A model generated the notes under the pieces. That model had not been told where the DNA came from. It saw nothing but the letters and a program-made list of their open reading frames with translations, and did no database searches. A stretch of 64,000 nucleotides of DNA from Talpa occidentalis (Eukaryota > Chordata > Mammalia > Eulipotyphla > Talpidae), in the NCBI RefSeq assembly GCF_014898055.3, contig NW_023601433.1, positions 48,293,876-48,357,875 of the forward strand, read 5' to 3'. This document shows positions 12,779 to 24,322 of this stretch, piece after piece. Every line of letters starts with the position of its first letter. The first letter of the stretch is position 1. The position numbers and the translations under genes are program-made.

Positions 12779-13103
12779 TGGGGCCTCCGGGGTGGCGCAG
12801 CGGTTGAGCGCTGGGTTGCGAAGCTGCCCGCAGCCTCTGCGGCGCCTGTTCGATCCCCGGCTGCTCCCCGGCCACCGGAGGAGGGTCCCACATGGTGCAC
12901 AGATCTCTCCTGCCGCCCACTGCTCCCCTCAGCAGTGTGCTTCGGTCCTTCTGCCTGCTCTGCTCCCCGCTCTGGCTCTGGTGAATTCTCTCACCCTCCC
13001 ACGCTTCTGACTGTACCCAGTGCATGTATAAACAAAAAACAAACAACTAAACAAACAAATAAATAAAAAAATGCCTCCATTAAAAAAAATAAATAAATAA
13101 AAA
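12779..13103 (+). mobile_element. tRNA-derived SINE, copy 5 (young tier), extended tail
   Basis: Complete and little diverged. A box TGGCGCAGCGG is at 12793-12803 and B box TGTTCGATCCC at 12847-12857. It has the young-tier block CTGCTCCCCGGCCACCGGAG and the TGTGCTTCGGTCC block. The TSD is 15 bp, taaatatcttaaata, at 12764-12778 and 13104-13118. The tail is unusually long: an (AAAC)-rich run, then a short non-A sequence (ATGCCTCCATT, about 13069-13080), then a second A-rich run. That pattern suggests a short 3' transduction. Confidence 0.95.
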
Positions 13104-13118
13104 TAAATATCTTAAATA

Positions 13119-13831
13119 CCATTATCTTTCAAAATCTCTCCCAATAGAATGTTAATAATGAAAGAATCCCACAATGTTGAACAGTCCCTGGACATTCCCT
13201 TTCCTCTGGTCACCCAGGAAGAGGGACTATTTTATCTTACGTGTGTTGGCTGGTGTGATGGCTGATATGTGATAGCTGGTCATGTGCTGAGAAGGGTTTG
13301 AGTCAAAATGGCTCTCATCAAGACAGAAACACAGATTATGAGACAAACACTTTAATGTCCTAGAGTTCACCTTGGAGTCCCAAGATCAGTCACCCTGTCT
13401 TGTCCCACTGCCTCCTGTAGATATTCATGGAACAAGGTGGAGGCTTGTGATAGCAACAAAAAGAGAAAACTAATATTAGAAATATTTCAATGGTTCTATG
13501 TAAGAAGGTTAGAATGTAAGGTTAGAATGTAAGAAGGTAAGGTTAGAATGTAAGAAAATGAAAAAAAAAGAAAGCTTCATCTGTCAGAGAAAGGCATCTA
13601 AGTTGAGAGGCAACAATGAAAGCTTAACACCAAATTTAGGCAAAAATAACCAGGACCAGTGATGTTGCTAAAGGAGACAGGCCAAAAAAAAAAAAAAAAA
13701 AATGTGGATGGACACTGTGAGCATGTAGAGTAATCTGAATGTGCTAGCATCTTCCCTGGCAGAGCAGTACTCTTCCCATCCTGTATCACTTCTGTCTGTT
13801 GGGAGCTTAAAAAGGATAATTCACTTAAAGC
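13119..13831. other. Non-coding stretch with short tandem repeat
   Basis: 13180-13460 looks like single-copy or very old repeat DNA. 13497-13557 is a small tandem array and 13683-13701 an A run. No gene is recognised. Confidence 0.45.
13497..13557 (+). repeat. Short tandem array, GGTTAGAATGTAA unit
   Basis: The core GGTTAGAATGTAA recurs three times, separated by GAAG or GAAGGTAA spacers. It is a minisatellite-like local duplication. Confidence 0.8.
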
Positions 13832-13843
13832 TTTAATAAAACA

Positions 13844-14106
13844 GGGCCTCCCCTGGTGGCACAGGCTGTTGAGCACCATGCTGTAAAGCTGTCCACAGCC
13901 TCTACGGCACCGGTTCGAACCCTGCCAGCTGGCAAGGGTCCCACATGGCATGGCAGACCTCTCCTGTCGCGCCCGCTGCTCCCCTCAGCAGTGTACTTCA
14001 TCAGTCTGCCTGTTCTGTTCCCTGCTCTGTCTCTGGTGAATCCTCTCACCCTCCGGTGAATCTGGCTTGTACCCCAGTTCTTGTATAAATAAATCTTAAA
14101 AAAAAA
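13844..14106 (+). mobile_element. tRNA-derived SINE, copy 6 (middle tier)
   Basis: The head GGGCCTCCCCTGGTGGCACA and the B box GGTTCGAACCC near 13911 are intact. The middle-tier block is GCCAGCTGGCAAGGGTCCC, and the tail is short (TATAAATAAATCTTA plus A). The TSD is 12 bp, tttaataaaaca, at 13832-13843 and 14107-14118, and is perfect. The last 20 bp before the tail carry the ACCCCAGTTCTTGTATAAAT form. Confidence 0.95.
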
Positions 14107-14118
14107 TTTAATAAAACA

Positions 14119-14865
14119 TCTACAATAAAACTGTAGACCCATAGTGAAAAACCTCTCCCTACAAGTAGAATTCATACCCCATTATGATCAAGAAAGATGC
14201 CAAGGGAGTCTAGAAATTGATACTAGTACTGGGAGGAGGGGTTTTACTCATACTACCCTGGGGAATGGGGGAGCATCTCCCAGCATTCATCCTATTGGCT
14301 CTAATATTACAATCTCTTTCTGAATTTTATTCAAGATGATGTAATCGCCAGTAGAACCTGAATTTTCTGACTTCCCCTGGTACTATTTCTCCAGAACCCA
14401 CATTCCCAAGGATGATACCTCATAATCTAATTTCTCATTTCTCAAGAGATCAGGAAAGGAAATATGAAGTCAGGATATGTGTGATAGCAAAATAGGGCAG
14501 TTCAAAGGAGACCAAGGGTGAAGAGGGGGTTTTGCTGATATCTATCAGGAGGTGAATTCTATCCAGGGTGTAGAAAAGCTGCAGAGGTGAGCAGAAAAGG
14601 CAGAGAATTACAGGCAGGTGTTCAGGGAATGACTGCAAAGGTCAGCAAAGTGGGTCAGACCAACCTGTTTAGAAGCAGTACTGAGAATAGATTAGTTACT
14701 CATCCCAAGTCAAAGGTTCTTTATATCCTTAGTTTTGTGTGTTTTACGATGTACAAAACCTGTCTCAGAAAGAAGCAGTGCTGCACAGGTCCTAAAAAAA
14801 CCTGCTCACAGTATTGGGGAGATGTCTCTATGACTGAGGATTTGAAGAACTTTATAGACTTCATC
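14119..14865. other. Non-coding stretch, nothing recognised
   Basis: No repeat or gene recognised. A 94-codon + frame at 14587-14871 has no domain and is interrupted by an A run, so it is treated as chance. Confidence 0.45.
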
Positions 14866-14884
14866 AAATAACCAATTAAACTAG

Positions 14885-15167
14885 GGCTTCCCCGGTGGCG
14901 CAGCAGTTGAGCGCTGGGTTGCGAAGCTGCCCGCAGCCTCTGCAGCGCCGGTTCGATCCCCGGCTGCTCCCCGGCCACCGGAGGAGGGTCCCACATGGCG
15001 CGCAGACCTCCCCTGCCGCCCGCTGCTCCCCTCAGCAGTGTGCTTCGGTCCTTCTGCCTGCTCTGCTCCCCACTCTGGCTCTGGTGAATCCTCTCACCCT
15101 CCCGCGCTTCTGACTGTACCCAGTGCTTTATAAATAAATAAAAATAAATTTTAAAAAATTATAAAAA
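14885..15167 (+). mobile_element. tRNA-derived SINE, copy 7 (young tier)
   Basis: The copy is close to the apparent young consensus. A box TGGCGCAGCAG is at 14896-14906 and B box GGTTCGATCCC at 14950-14960. The tail is TTTATAAATAAATAAAAATA. The TSD is 19 bp, aaataaccaattaaactag, at 14866-14884 and 15168-15186, and is identical on both sides. The CpGs are largely retained, consistent with recent insertion. This is the best reference copy in the window. Confidence 0.97.
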
Positions 15168-15186
15168 AAATAACCAATTAAACTAG

Positions 15187-16139
15187 TTTTAATTATTGAG
15201 AAGAAAGTATGTATATATTAGCTTGACCTCTGGATATAAGTAACAAAACTAATTATAATTGCTTTTTATCCAAAAGAAAAAAAGGGGGGATAGAAAATTT
15301 ACTTTCAACATACAAGCCATACAGTACTCAAGGTCAGGAAAGCCTCACACTTCAGTTAGGGATTGTGAGTTAATTGTGAGAAATCCCCAGTTGCCATGCC
15401 CATCCTGCCCTATACATTGTTTCATTCTCTTCTTCTTGTATTCTGAAGGTCTTTTCCTATTGTCACCCCAAATTTCCCAAACCCACAGGACCAAGCATTG
15501 ACATAGGCAATCCTGACCAGCAGATCCTTATCCTTAAAGTCCAATACCTGGAAAGAAGAATGTTCTCATTCTTACCAGGTTCCTGAATGCCACCCTTGGC
15601 CTTAAAGACTATCAACTGTGGTTCTACAGAGTGGGATGGAGCTTGGGGCTGAGTACACAATTCCCAGAAAAAGATGTGGTAGTAGGGTCCTGAGACATCT
15701 ACTAGGTATTCATTTATGGAATTTAAAGTTCAACTACAGAGAGCTTTCAGGCCATGTCAGCCATTTTGTAAATAAAGAAACTAAGGGTCCAAGAAGGGAA
15801 ATGCTTGATCGAATTTATACCACTTACAAATTGCTGAGATAGAATTAATCCAGAGTCCCCTGTTTCATCCTTTTATTCAGCTCATGTTGATCTGCACGCG
15901 TTATCTCACCACATGCAAGGCCCTTGGACAGGGGTTAGAGATAAGACTAGGTTGCAAACCAGGCAGGTGCTCCCCTTTTCTGGAGTGTAAAGATAGGTAA
16001 GGGGAAGATCACACAAATAATTATCAAAGTATAACTCTGAACAGCTCAAATTCCCATTTTTTCCCCATTTGGACCTGTTTGTCAGGTCCAAAGAGTAGGT
16101 TTCTACATTGGTATTATAGAAGAGTTGCACCTAAAATAA
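15187..16139. other. Non-coding stretch, possible MIR relic
   Basis: No gene is seen. A short segment near 15757-15860 (TTTGTAAATAAAGAAACTAAG, then GGAAATGCTTGATC and CAGAGTCCC) has the order of a MIR core but is too diverged to be sure. Confidence 0.35.
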
Positions 16140-16485
16140 ATTTTAACAAAGTGACATCACCAACATGGTGACACACCAACATTCCTACCAAAGGGGCACT
16201 GAAAATACAGCTGCTCACAGATCCAATCCCTCTAAGAGAAATCCAGAACTAGTTGAGTAATTTATCTACCTTAACAGACAAAGAAAATGCCCACAACAAA
16301 ACAAATAGGAAAGGTTGAGACATGCTTTCGCCATAAACCCTACCGCTGGAACACTGATATACAGGCAGGATCCAATACCCAACTCCCAGCTTATCCCTGA
16401 GGAGCAAAGGGTTTGAACCATGTGTATAGCACCCCGAAATTTAAAGTGACACCCATGGGGCAGGTCCCCAAAATAACCTAGCTCT

Positions 16486-16764
16486 GAGAACTAATGGAGC
16501 TTCATTCACAGGTTCCTTAGCACTAGAGTTAACAAAGAGGTAGTGTCAACAGGTGCAGCCCTGCTGCTAAACCCCCAGGTTCAGCTGAACACAGAAGGGA
16601 CAGGTAAAAATGCCCATGTTCCTATTGCTCCCACTGGGGTTTGACTATATACTTCCCCAGTTTGCTGATGAGGAACTAGTTTCTAAGGGGTCTACATCTC
16701 AATACTGACAAATTCTCCCAGGAGGCTGAAAGATTTGGGGCCACTTGCCCTGCATTCACTCTCC
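16486..16764 (+). repeat. Duplicated segment, copy A (probable donor)
   Basis: This stretch is repeated in direct orientation at 18624-18859. The two share long identical runs, for example around the CAGCTGAACACAGAAGGGAC block. Copy A has 44 bases (16504-16547) that copy B lacks, flanked by a 2-base microhomology (TC), so B looks like the derived copy. Confidence 0.9.
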
Positions 16765-17141
16765 CCCTGGTTGTCTCCAATAATAAAACAAATTTTCCAG
16801 CTTCTCCTTGACAGGAACTTTCCCACACACGTTTTGCCCCAGGTTTTGTGGCTGCTGCCCAATGGATGGTGCCTCATTCACCTAGCTGTGATAGCCAAAG
16901 GGTTCTGCTTTTACAGGATCTTAGCAAAAACAACAACAAAAAAAGTAATTAAAAGTAGTTTCCAAACAGGTACACAAGTACTCCTGTAGCTAGGAGCCCT
17001 TTGTCCTTTAGTTCACTGGAATTACAAACAGAAATAAGCAAAACTTCCTATTTTGAAAAGAAACAAAAGAGTAAAATACTTAGGAATAAGTTCAACTAAG
17101 GAGATGAAAGCTGTACACAGAAAATTACAAGACATTATTGA

Positions 17142-17399
17142 GGCACAAGGGGTTAAGTCTCAGCACTATGAAGCTATCCACAGCCACTGCAGCACAAGTT
17201 TGATCCCCGGGCCAGGGAGCTAACTCACATGGCACAGCAGACCTCTCCTGTCTCACCCACTGCTCTGTCAGCAGTGTATTTCAATCAGTCCACCTGTTCG
17301 GTTTCCCACTCTATCTCTGGTGAATCCTCTCACCCCCCTGCACCTCTGGGCCTGTACCCCAGCTTTTGTATGCATAAATAAATAAATCTTCTTTAAAAA
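17142..17399 (+). mobile_element. tRNA-derived SINE, copy 8 (old tier, head clipped)
   Basis: It begins at GGCACAAGGGGTTAAG, so about the first 13 bases of the family head are missing. The B box is GTTTGATCCCC, the middle-block order is the old tier's, and the tail is TGCATAAATAAATAAATCTT. The TSD is attattga at 17134-17141 and 17400-17407. The insertion lies inside L1 ORF2-derived sequence, which resumes in register after the right duplicate, so it postdates that L1. Confidence 0.9.
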
Positions 17400-18623
17400 A
17401 TTATTGAAAGAAACTGAGGAAGACAGCAATAAATGGAAAGATACTACATATTCATGTCAGAATTGATGTTGTTAAAATGTTCATACTGCCCAAAGCATCT
17501 ACAGAACAAAGCTAAAATCATAACATTTTCTGTTTTCAAACTATGCAAAGCTATCATAATAAAATATTACAGCATAGAAACAGATATAAGTCAATAGAAC
17601 AGAATAAAAAGCACAGAAAAAAAACTTGCATGTATTGCCACCTAATTTTTGACAAGGGCAGCAGGAAGACACTGTGGGGAAAGAATAGTCTCATCTACAA
17701 ATGGTGTTGAGAAAACTAGACACCCACACACACAACAGTGAAACTACCCCTCTATCTTGTACCATGCACAAAAATCAACTCAAAATAAAGCAAACACTTA
17801 AACATAAGACTTAAAACTTCTAGAGGAAAACAAAAGATAAGTTCACACTTGTCTTGGTGTTGACATTTTTTGGGGGAAGGGAGGGACTTGGACACCAAAA
17901 TCAAAGGCAACAAAAGCAAAATTAAGAAATGAGATTATTTCAAGCAAAACACCATCTAACAAAATAAATAAGCAACCTATGAAATGGAAGAAAATATTTG
18001 CAAACCACATGTATGATAATATCCAAAATATACACGGAACTCATACATTCATACAACTCAATAGTGAATACTAATAATAATAATAATAGTAACCTAATTA
18101 AAAAATGGGCAAGGAACCCAAATATATATTTTTCCAAAGAACACATACAAAAAGGCAACCAGTATATGAAAAGGTGCTCAATAATCATTAGGAAAATGCA
18201 AATCAAAACCAGAGATTATTACCTCACACCTGTTAGGATATCTATTATCAACAAAACAAGAGATAACAAATGCTGATAAAGATGTGGAGAAAATGGCGCC
18301 CTTGTGCACTCTTGGTGGGAATGTATGTTGGCACAGTCAACAGAAAACAGTTTGGAGGTTTCTCAAGACATTAAAATCAGAACAGAACTATTATAAGATC
18401 CAGCAATCCCTCTTCTGAGTATGTATCCAAAGTAAATAAAATTATTATCTTGAAAAGACATCTGCACTCCCATATTCATTGCAGCATAATTCACAATGGC
18501 CAGCATTAGTAACATCTTAAGTGTCTGTCAGGGGATGAGAGGGTGAAGTGTATGTAGTCATAGTTATAGACATATCACCTGTCTCCCTCTCCCCCCAGCC
18601 CTCTCTTTCATCTCTCATGAGAT

Positions 18624-18859
18624 GAGAACTAATGGAGCTTCAACAGGTGCAGCCCTGCAGCTAAACCCCGGGGTTCAGCTGAACACAGAAGGGACAGGTA
18701 AAAATGCCCACGTTCCTGTTGCTCCCACTGGGGTTTGACTATATACTTCCCCAGTTTGCTGATGAGGAACTAGTTTCTAAGGGGTTTACATCTCAGTACT
18801 GACAAATTCTCCCAGGATGCTGAAAGATTTGGGGCCACTTGCCCTGCATTCACTCTCCC
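18624..18859 (+). repeat. Duplicated segment, copy B, inside L1
   Basis: Direct-repeat partner of 16486-16764, carrying a 44-bp deletion. Its left edge GAGAACTAATGGAG (18624-18637) recurs as its reverse complement at 18872-18885, so the insert is bracketed by a short inverted repeat. It sits where L1 ORF2 normally has a short TA/CA-rich stretch, here surrounded by TC- and CA-rich expansion (18580-18620, 18886-18925). Confidence 0.9.
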
Positions 18860-19440
18860 ACTCTAATAGTTCTCCATTAGTTCTCTTTCTCTCATCTCTC
18901 CAGACACACACACACTCACAGACAGGCAGAATATTATTCAATCTTTAAAAAGAGAGAAAATCTACCATTTGTCACACTATAACTAGATGAACCTTAAAAA
19001 CATTACATTAAGTGAAATAAGGCAGAGAAATACACTGCTTGTATCACTTACATGTGGAATCTGAAAAATATAGCCTTATCCCTAGAATAAGATAGAATAA
19101 GGTTACGAGTGTGTGGGTGTCTAGTACTTTTGCCCACGATGGGTGGGCAAAAATGGGGAAGTGGTGGTTAAAGGCTACCAACTTTCCGTTTTACAGTGAA
19201 TAAGTTTTAAGGATCTAATGTAAAACAAGATGACTATAGTTGATAATACTGTATTGTATAATTGAAATTTAGTGAAAATAGAACATAAAGATTCTCTGCA
19301 ATAAAAAAAGTAAATATACGAGTGATGGATGTATTGATTACTTCAGTTACTGAAATCCCTTTATATATCAAATCATTACTCAGTGCACTCAAATACATTA
19401 TAATTTTATTTGTCAATTATATGTTAATGAAGCCAAAAAA

Positions 19441-22400
19441 TAAAGAAACTGACAATTTATAACTTTGTTAATCAACATGGCTCATGTACCTTCAACAAGC
19501 ACTTTAGAATCTTGAGAAGTGATCTTAAAGCACTCATTACTGTGACAAAGTTGTCAGACTTCATGATGACTTAGCAACAAACACTATTTCATCAGTAGAT
19601 CTTTATTTTTTCTAACTGGCATTAGTAGAACACATGTAAACAATGGGGTTATTTTGCAAAATCAAAATATTCTGACTTTTTCAAAAATTCTTATAGTACA
19701 CCATTCTAGATATTTCTTTTTCAGACATTTGTGATTCTTTAACTAAGATAGTGTCATCAAAAAATGTAAAAGTCTTTGGAAAATTTAAATGATTGGTTTG
19801 GCTAAGACACCCAGCAGGAGGAATATCATTACATGTCTTCTCTTGTATGTGTAGAATGTTTGGGGAGATCTGTTTTTACTGTCCCTTTTTTCTTCTTGAC
19901 TAAAACCAAGTCAATTTCCAATTATCAGCTGTCTTTCTTCTTAAGGAAGCTGTTTATTTTCATATGTCATTGTTCTCTCCTATTTAATAGGGTCAGTTCC
20001 AAGTAGCATTCCCAATCTTGCATCCCATGAAACACAAACTGAATGGGAAAAAATGGATCCAAAATAGCAACTATTTTTGCAGTTTTATATGATTATAACA
20101 TGCTAGAAATGTCGCTATAATTATAGCAACAAATTAATTTAACAATCCTAGTAAGTGATGCTATTTATAGATAACTGGAAAAGTGTATAGAAGATGAATC
20201 CACCCTAGGAGAAGACCCAGGCTCTGCCTGAGCACCAGGTCATTAGCTTTGCCCTGTGAAAACAAGAGGTTCCATGAGTCTGCATTCAAACTCAGAACAT
20301 CAGAAATAGAACAAATAAAGTGATATTATAATGATTATAGCCTGGCATTCACTCTGCATTTCTAGTGTGTTAGGTACTATTTTAAAGATTATAATCACTC
20401 TCTAACTCTTTTAAATCTTAAAACTGATAGCTCTGTCATCAACAAGCAGGTTCAGAAGAGGTTATGACGGGAGAGCAGTGTTTAGGTCAGGAAAAAATAA
20501 GATCTACACATAGCCTTATCTGTGATCATTTATAGACTATAAAAGCTAAGAAAAATACAAATAGTTATTATGTGCTGTGCTTCACTTTCTTCATTTCATC
20601 TTAAGCAAGGGAAACGAGTTGACTGGAATTGCCTGTTTGTTATTGGTTTTTCGCCTTTTATTTTTAGTCTCTCATCTTAATGGTTCTCATATAGTTTTGC
20701 TTAACAAAGCTATAAATTCAGAGTTGAAATAAATTTCACAGTGGCTCTCTAACCTCTGCTGCTAGGATGCATTTGCAGAAACTTCAATTTAACTCGGAGG
20801 ATTTGGATTGGGATGGGGTTTACAGAAGATGGAAAATCATTTAACCAACAGTAATCCCTCAGTAAATCACAACTTGCTCCAATTATCTGTGTTTTGCATA
20901 TTGGGTTATACAGCTGTCTCCCTGGGTCACTGAGTAGAGCTGAAGGTGCTGTCATTTTGAGGGTAACGGGTGAGTAGTTTCTCATCTCTCTTCAGGAACC
21001 TGACTGTGCAGCTCTGGATGACTCCTGGGGAAGTGAGTCCCAGCTGCAGAGGCTGATACTGGTGTCCCTGTGTTTGACTATTTTAAAGCTAGCAAAAAAG
21101 AATGTCCCTGTTTTTTCTAAATTCTTTGTGAATATCTGCATTTGTATCATTAAATGTTCACCTGCTATATTTTAGACTCAATCAAGGATTGCCTTTCTCC
21201 CTATCTGTATTTCTCTGGTGTGCATTATTACTTCAAGCCTTTTAGGGTACATTAGCCATTTGTCAGCTGTCATTACTGTGGAAGCTACATACAGAGTGAA
21301 GCTTAATACGAAGCACAAAGTTAAACTTCAATGACTATTGCATGATGTCCAGAAAGTGATCTGGGGACACATCTATGGGTAAATCGCAAGTTGGCAAATA
21401 CAGAAAGGTGTCTCAAAGGCAGAAGAGGAAGATTTCTGGAGTTAATTGCCATTTGCTTTTTCTATCCCTTGTGAAGAACTAACCTGGGGAGGAAATCTAA
21501 CAATAACAGTTTAAAAAAAGAAAACAACAATCACATGTGTGCAGCAGGGACTGAAGCCACAGCTCCATTTGGAATGAATAAACATGTGTTAATCATCAGA
21601 GTTTGAAAATGATCCCAGAGTATGTTGCATTATAGCTACAGACGTGAAAAATGAATATTCGCACAAACAATAGCTACGGACGCTTAGATGGCGACAAAAC
21701 CACTATACTTAGTGTGAAGCTCAGAATGGGCTGAGGAGGGCAAAGTGATGTCATGGGTCACGCTTAAGGAAGAAGATGAATTTTCTTCAGATGCAGCAGG
21801 ATGTTCTCTGGCATGCAACCTACTGGCTTTGCAAGAGAGCTCCAGATGGATACTGAGAATAAGATGCTAAACACTGCAACACCACACTCCTTGGACAGCT
21901 ACCTGACAGCATTGGAAGAAGCCTGCAGAAAGGATCCCTTCATTAAGCTAATAATACACCGACTTATGTGGTTAACTGAAGCCAAGGGCTGGGGATAATT
22001 TCACAAAAAGGAAAAAAATTTAGCTGCCATGGTAACCAGGAAAACGACAGATCTTCTGGATGTGACAAGATTCTAGTCTGAATAACACAAAGTCACCATA
22101 AGCCCAGAAAGCAAAGTGGATTTAATTAGTCGGTTAAGTCTGCAGCACAGGAAGAATGGCAACATTTGTCCTTTATTCTCTTTCCAAACTAACAACGTGC
22201 CACTGGTATGAGCATTTCTAGAAAAGGAGCATTTTTAGCTAAGTACATGATTGCAAAATGATGCTGCCCATAGGAAATCCCCAAATTTAAATTCCCTCAA
22301 AACTCCAAATCCAAATTAGCCCTGACTACTTAAGGGCTGCACAGGGAACAGGCTTCATTACATGTCATTTCTAAACATGCAACCTTCAATGTCCCTCCCC

Positions 22401-23013
22401 ATAGTCACAGATGCCAACATTACCATCTTCTCATTTTAACAGTCTATTTAGATAACTTTAGCACATGAACCTTCTTCATCTTATTAATCAGAATACATTT
22501 GGTAAGTGCACATGGCATTTTATTGATATTAAATAAAGCAACTTCCAACAGAGCAAATTCCCATGAACTCAGAATTGCTATCCAAAATAACATCCATGCT
22601 ATCATAGACAGATCTGGGGAGGGAAGTTAAGGGGCACTGAAAACTTTCCTGCCGTGGGAGGATTTATAAGCGCTGCTGCATATGTATTTTGCCTTACTAT
22701 AATCCTTATTTCCTGAGTGCCTTGGCCATGTTTTGTAGACTAGTCCCATGGTACTATTAACTACATACTATTGATAGTAATTACTATCACTGTTTCATCT
22801 GCTTTTTTAAGTTTTTTCTCTTTTGGTTTCAATAACCCCCAACTCTGACCACTCTTGGTCTCATTCATGATACTTCCTCATGGAGGCCTCTTTCGCTCCC
22901 TCTGTATTATTAATGTAGGCCCTCAGCAATCTTCCCCAAACTTACAATTTGATGTTTATATGTTTCCCAAAATTTTCTCACATATCTAAAATTGAAATAT
23001 TCTCTTCCTTTAA
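19441..23013. other. Repeat-poor block, no confirmed gene
   Basis: About 3.5 kb without SINE, L1 or LTR insertions that I can recognise. At most there is a weak MIR-like trace near 20340-20470. In a window where SINEs occur every few kb this is the longest clean block. It could be unique sequence under constraint or simply chance. A 65-codon open frame at 21801-21998 lies within it. Confidence 0.45.
21801..21998 (+). other. Candidate small ORF, unproven
   Basis: A 65-codon frame starts with ATG and closes with TAA. Its C-terminal ~35 residues look protein-like: charged and hydrophobic residues alternate, with an ALEEACRKDPFIKLIIHRL stretch predicted by eye to be helical. It is preceded at 21781-21790 by a short TTTTCTTCAG that could serve as a splice acceptor. 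No donor GT follows the stop and I know no matching family. A chance frame of this length is quite possible. Confidence 0.15.
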
Positions 23014-23029
23014 TGTATTTCTCTAGATT

Positions 23030-23316
23030 TTTTTTTTTAAGATTCATTTTATTTATTTATGCATACAAGAGCTGGGATGTAGGCCATTGGTGGGGGATGG
23101 GGGGGAGCAGGATAAGAGGATTCACCAGAGACAGATTGGAGAGCAGAACAGGCAAATCTACTGAAATACCCTGCTGAGGAGAGCAGTGGGTAAGACAGGA
23201 GAGGTCTGCTGCGCCATGTGGGTTAGCTCCCTGGCAGGGGATCAAACTCACGCTGCAGTGACTGCCGATAGCTTCATAGTGCTCAGACTTAACCTCTTGT
23301 GCCACCAGGGAGGTCC
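23030..23316 (-). mobile_element. tRNA-derived SINE, copy 9 (old tier)
   Basis: Minus-strand copy with poly(T) at the left. The old-tier TTTATGCATAC tail complement is followed by the diverged middle, and the head complement CCACCAGGGAGG lies at the right end. The TSD is 16 bp, tgtatttctctagatt at 23014-23029 and tgtatttccctagatt at 23317-23332, with one mismatch. A G-rich expansion (GGTGGGGGATGGGGGGGAGC, 23090-23109) replaces the usual GTGTGGGAGG. Confidence 0.93.
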
Positions 23317-23332
23317 TGTATTTCCCTAGATT

Positions 23333-24044
23333 CTATTAATGTTACCATTATTCTTTAAGGGCTTCCAAGCTTGGAACTGAAGAATTCATTACCTTTATGT
23401 CCCATGTCTAATCAGTCACCAAAACCTTTTGGTTCTTCGAATTTTTCCCTCAACCCTGCCCACATATTTTATTTTTGGCAATATTAAACAAGCTCTGTCA
23501 AGAGGCCATAATCTCATAGTTCTGCTTGCCTCAGAGTTTATACTTAACTCAAACATCATTGGGTAATTATAAAAGAAACTCAAAATATTTCACAAAAAAA
23601 AAAAAAAAGAGGATATTGGTGGGCAAACATTCAAAGAACCTCATGGAACTCTAGGTAGAGAGTAAAATCTGGTCTGGAGCTGAGGATGGAAAAGTGCCAG
23701 GAACCAGGATTTGTTTCCTCTTTACCTAATTTGTGCTTTAACCCTTCCTTTGCTTGAAGGCTAACTTTCTTTCTTTATTCATCAACATGTAAATGACCGC
23801 CAGGCATCAAGACCAACCTGGTCCACTTTCTGTCATCACCTGGCCACATGATCAAATTTCTTAGTTAAAATTTCAAGGTAAAGAATAAATTTATTTGCTA
23901 ACTAAGACCACACATGTGGTTGGTTGCTGGACCATTGGTGAGTTGCCTTTGTATCAAATACCAGTGGAAATGGGAGGGGCAAACAAACTGCTCAGGGAGA
24001 CTGTGGTTCGAGTATGGTCTTTAGAAGAGACCATGGGGAGGACG
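23333..24044. other. Non-coding stretch, nothing recognised
   Basis: No gene or named repeat is recognised apart from an A run at 23594-23609. Confidence 0.45.
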
Positions 24045-24055
24045 GGCAATAAAAC

Positions 24056-24322
24056 TTTTTTTTTTAAAGATTTATTTTATTTATTTATACAAGCACTGGG
24101 TACAGTCAGAAGTGCGGGAGGGAAAGAGAAATCACCAGAGCCTGAGCGGAGAGCAGAACAGGCAGACTGACGAAGTACACTGCTGAGGGGAGCAGCGGGC
24201 GGCAGGAGAGGTCTGTGTGCCATGTGGGACCCTTGCCCAGCAGCTGGGGATTGAACCAGCGCTACAGAGGCTGCGGGCAGCTTCGCAGCCCAGCGCTCAA
24301 CCACTGCGCCACAGGGGAGTCC
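24056..24322 (-). mobile_element. tRNA-derived SINE, copy 10 (young tier)
   Basis: Minus-strand copy whose tail side contains AAAGATTTATTTTATTTATT and ACAAGCACTGGGTACAGTCA, both young-tier forms. The TSD is 11 bp, ggcaataaaac at 24045-24055 and ggcaatgaaac at 24323-24333, with one mismatch. It faces copy 11 about 480 bp away in inverted orientation. Confidence 0.93.

Larger units (their letters stand above)
16140..19440 (+). mobile_element. Composite old LINE-1 with later insertions
   Basis: 17040-17133 and 17408-18560 read as decayed L1 ORF2, C-terminal half. They contain a KYLGIS-type segment, a WYW-type segment, and a KKW...HMK...IRKMQIK block at about 18100-18270. 18950-19440 is a classical L1MA/L1MB-like 3' UTR (GGTGACTATAGTTGATAATA-like at about 19220-19250). 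16140-17030 sits just upstream and may be 5' UTR joined by a large internal deletion. ORF2 has many stops and frameshifts. A SINE (17142-17399) and a duplicated segment (18624-18859) interrupt it. Confidence 0.75.

Noticed and set aside
12793..12857. Functional tRNA gene (A and B boxes at 12793-12857)
   Set aside because: The boxes belong to the SINE head. An inserted GAAGCTGCCCGCAGCC stretch prevents a cloverleaf, and the same layout occurs in all copies.
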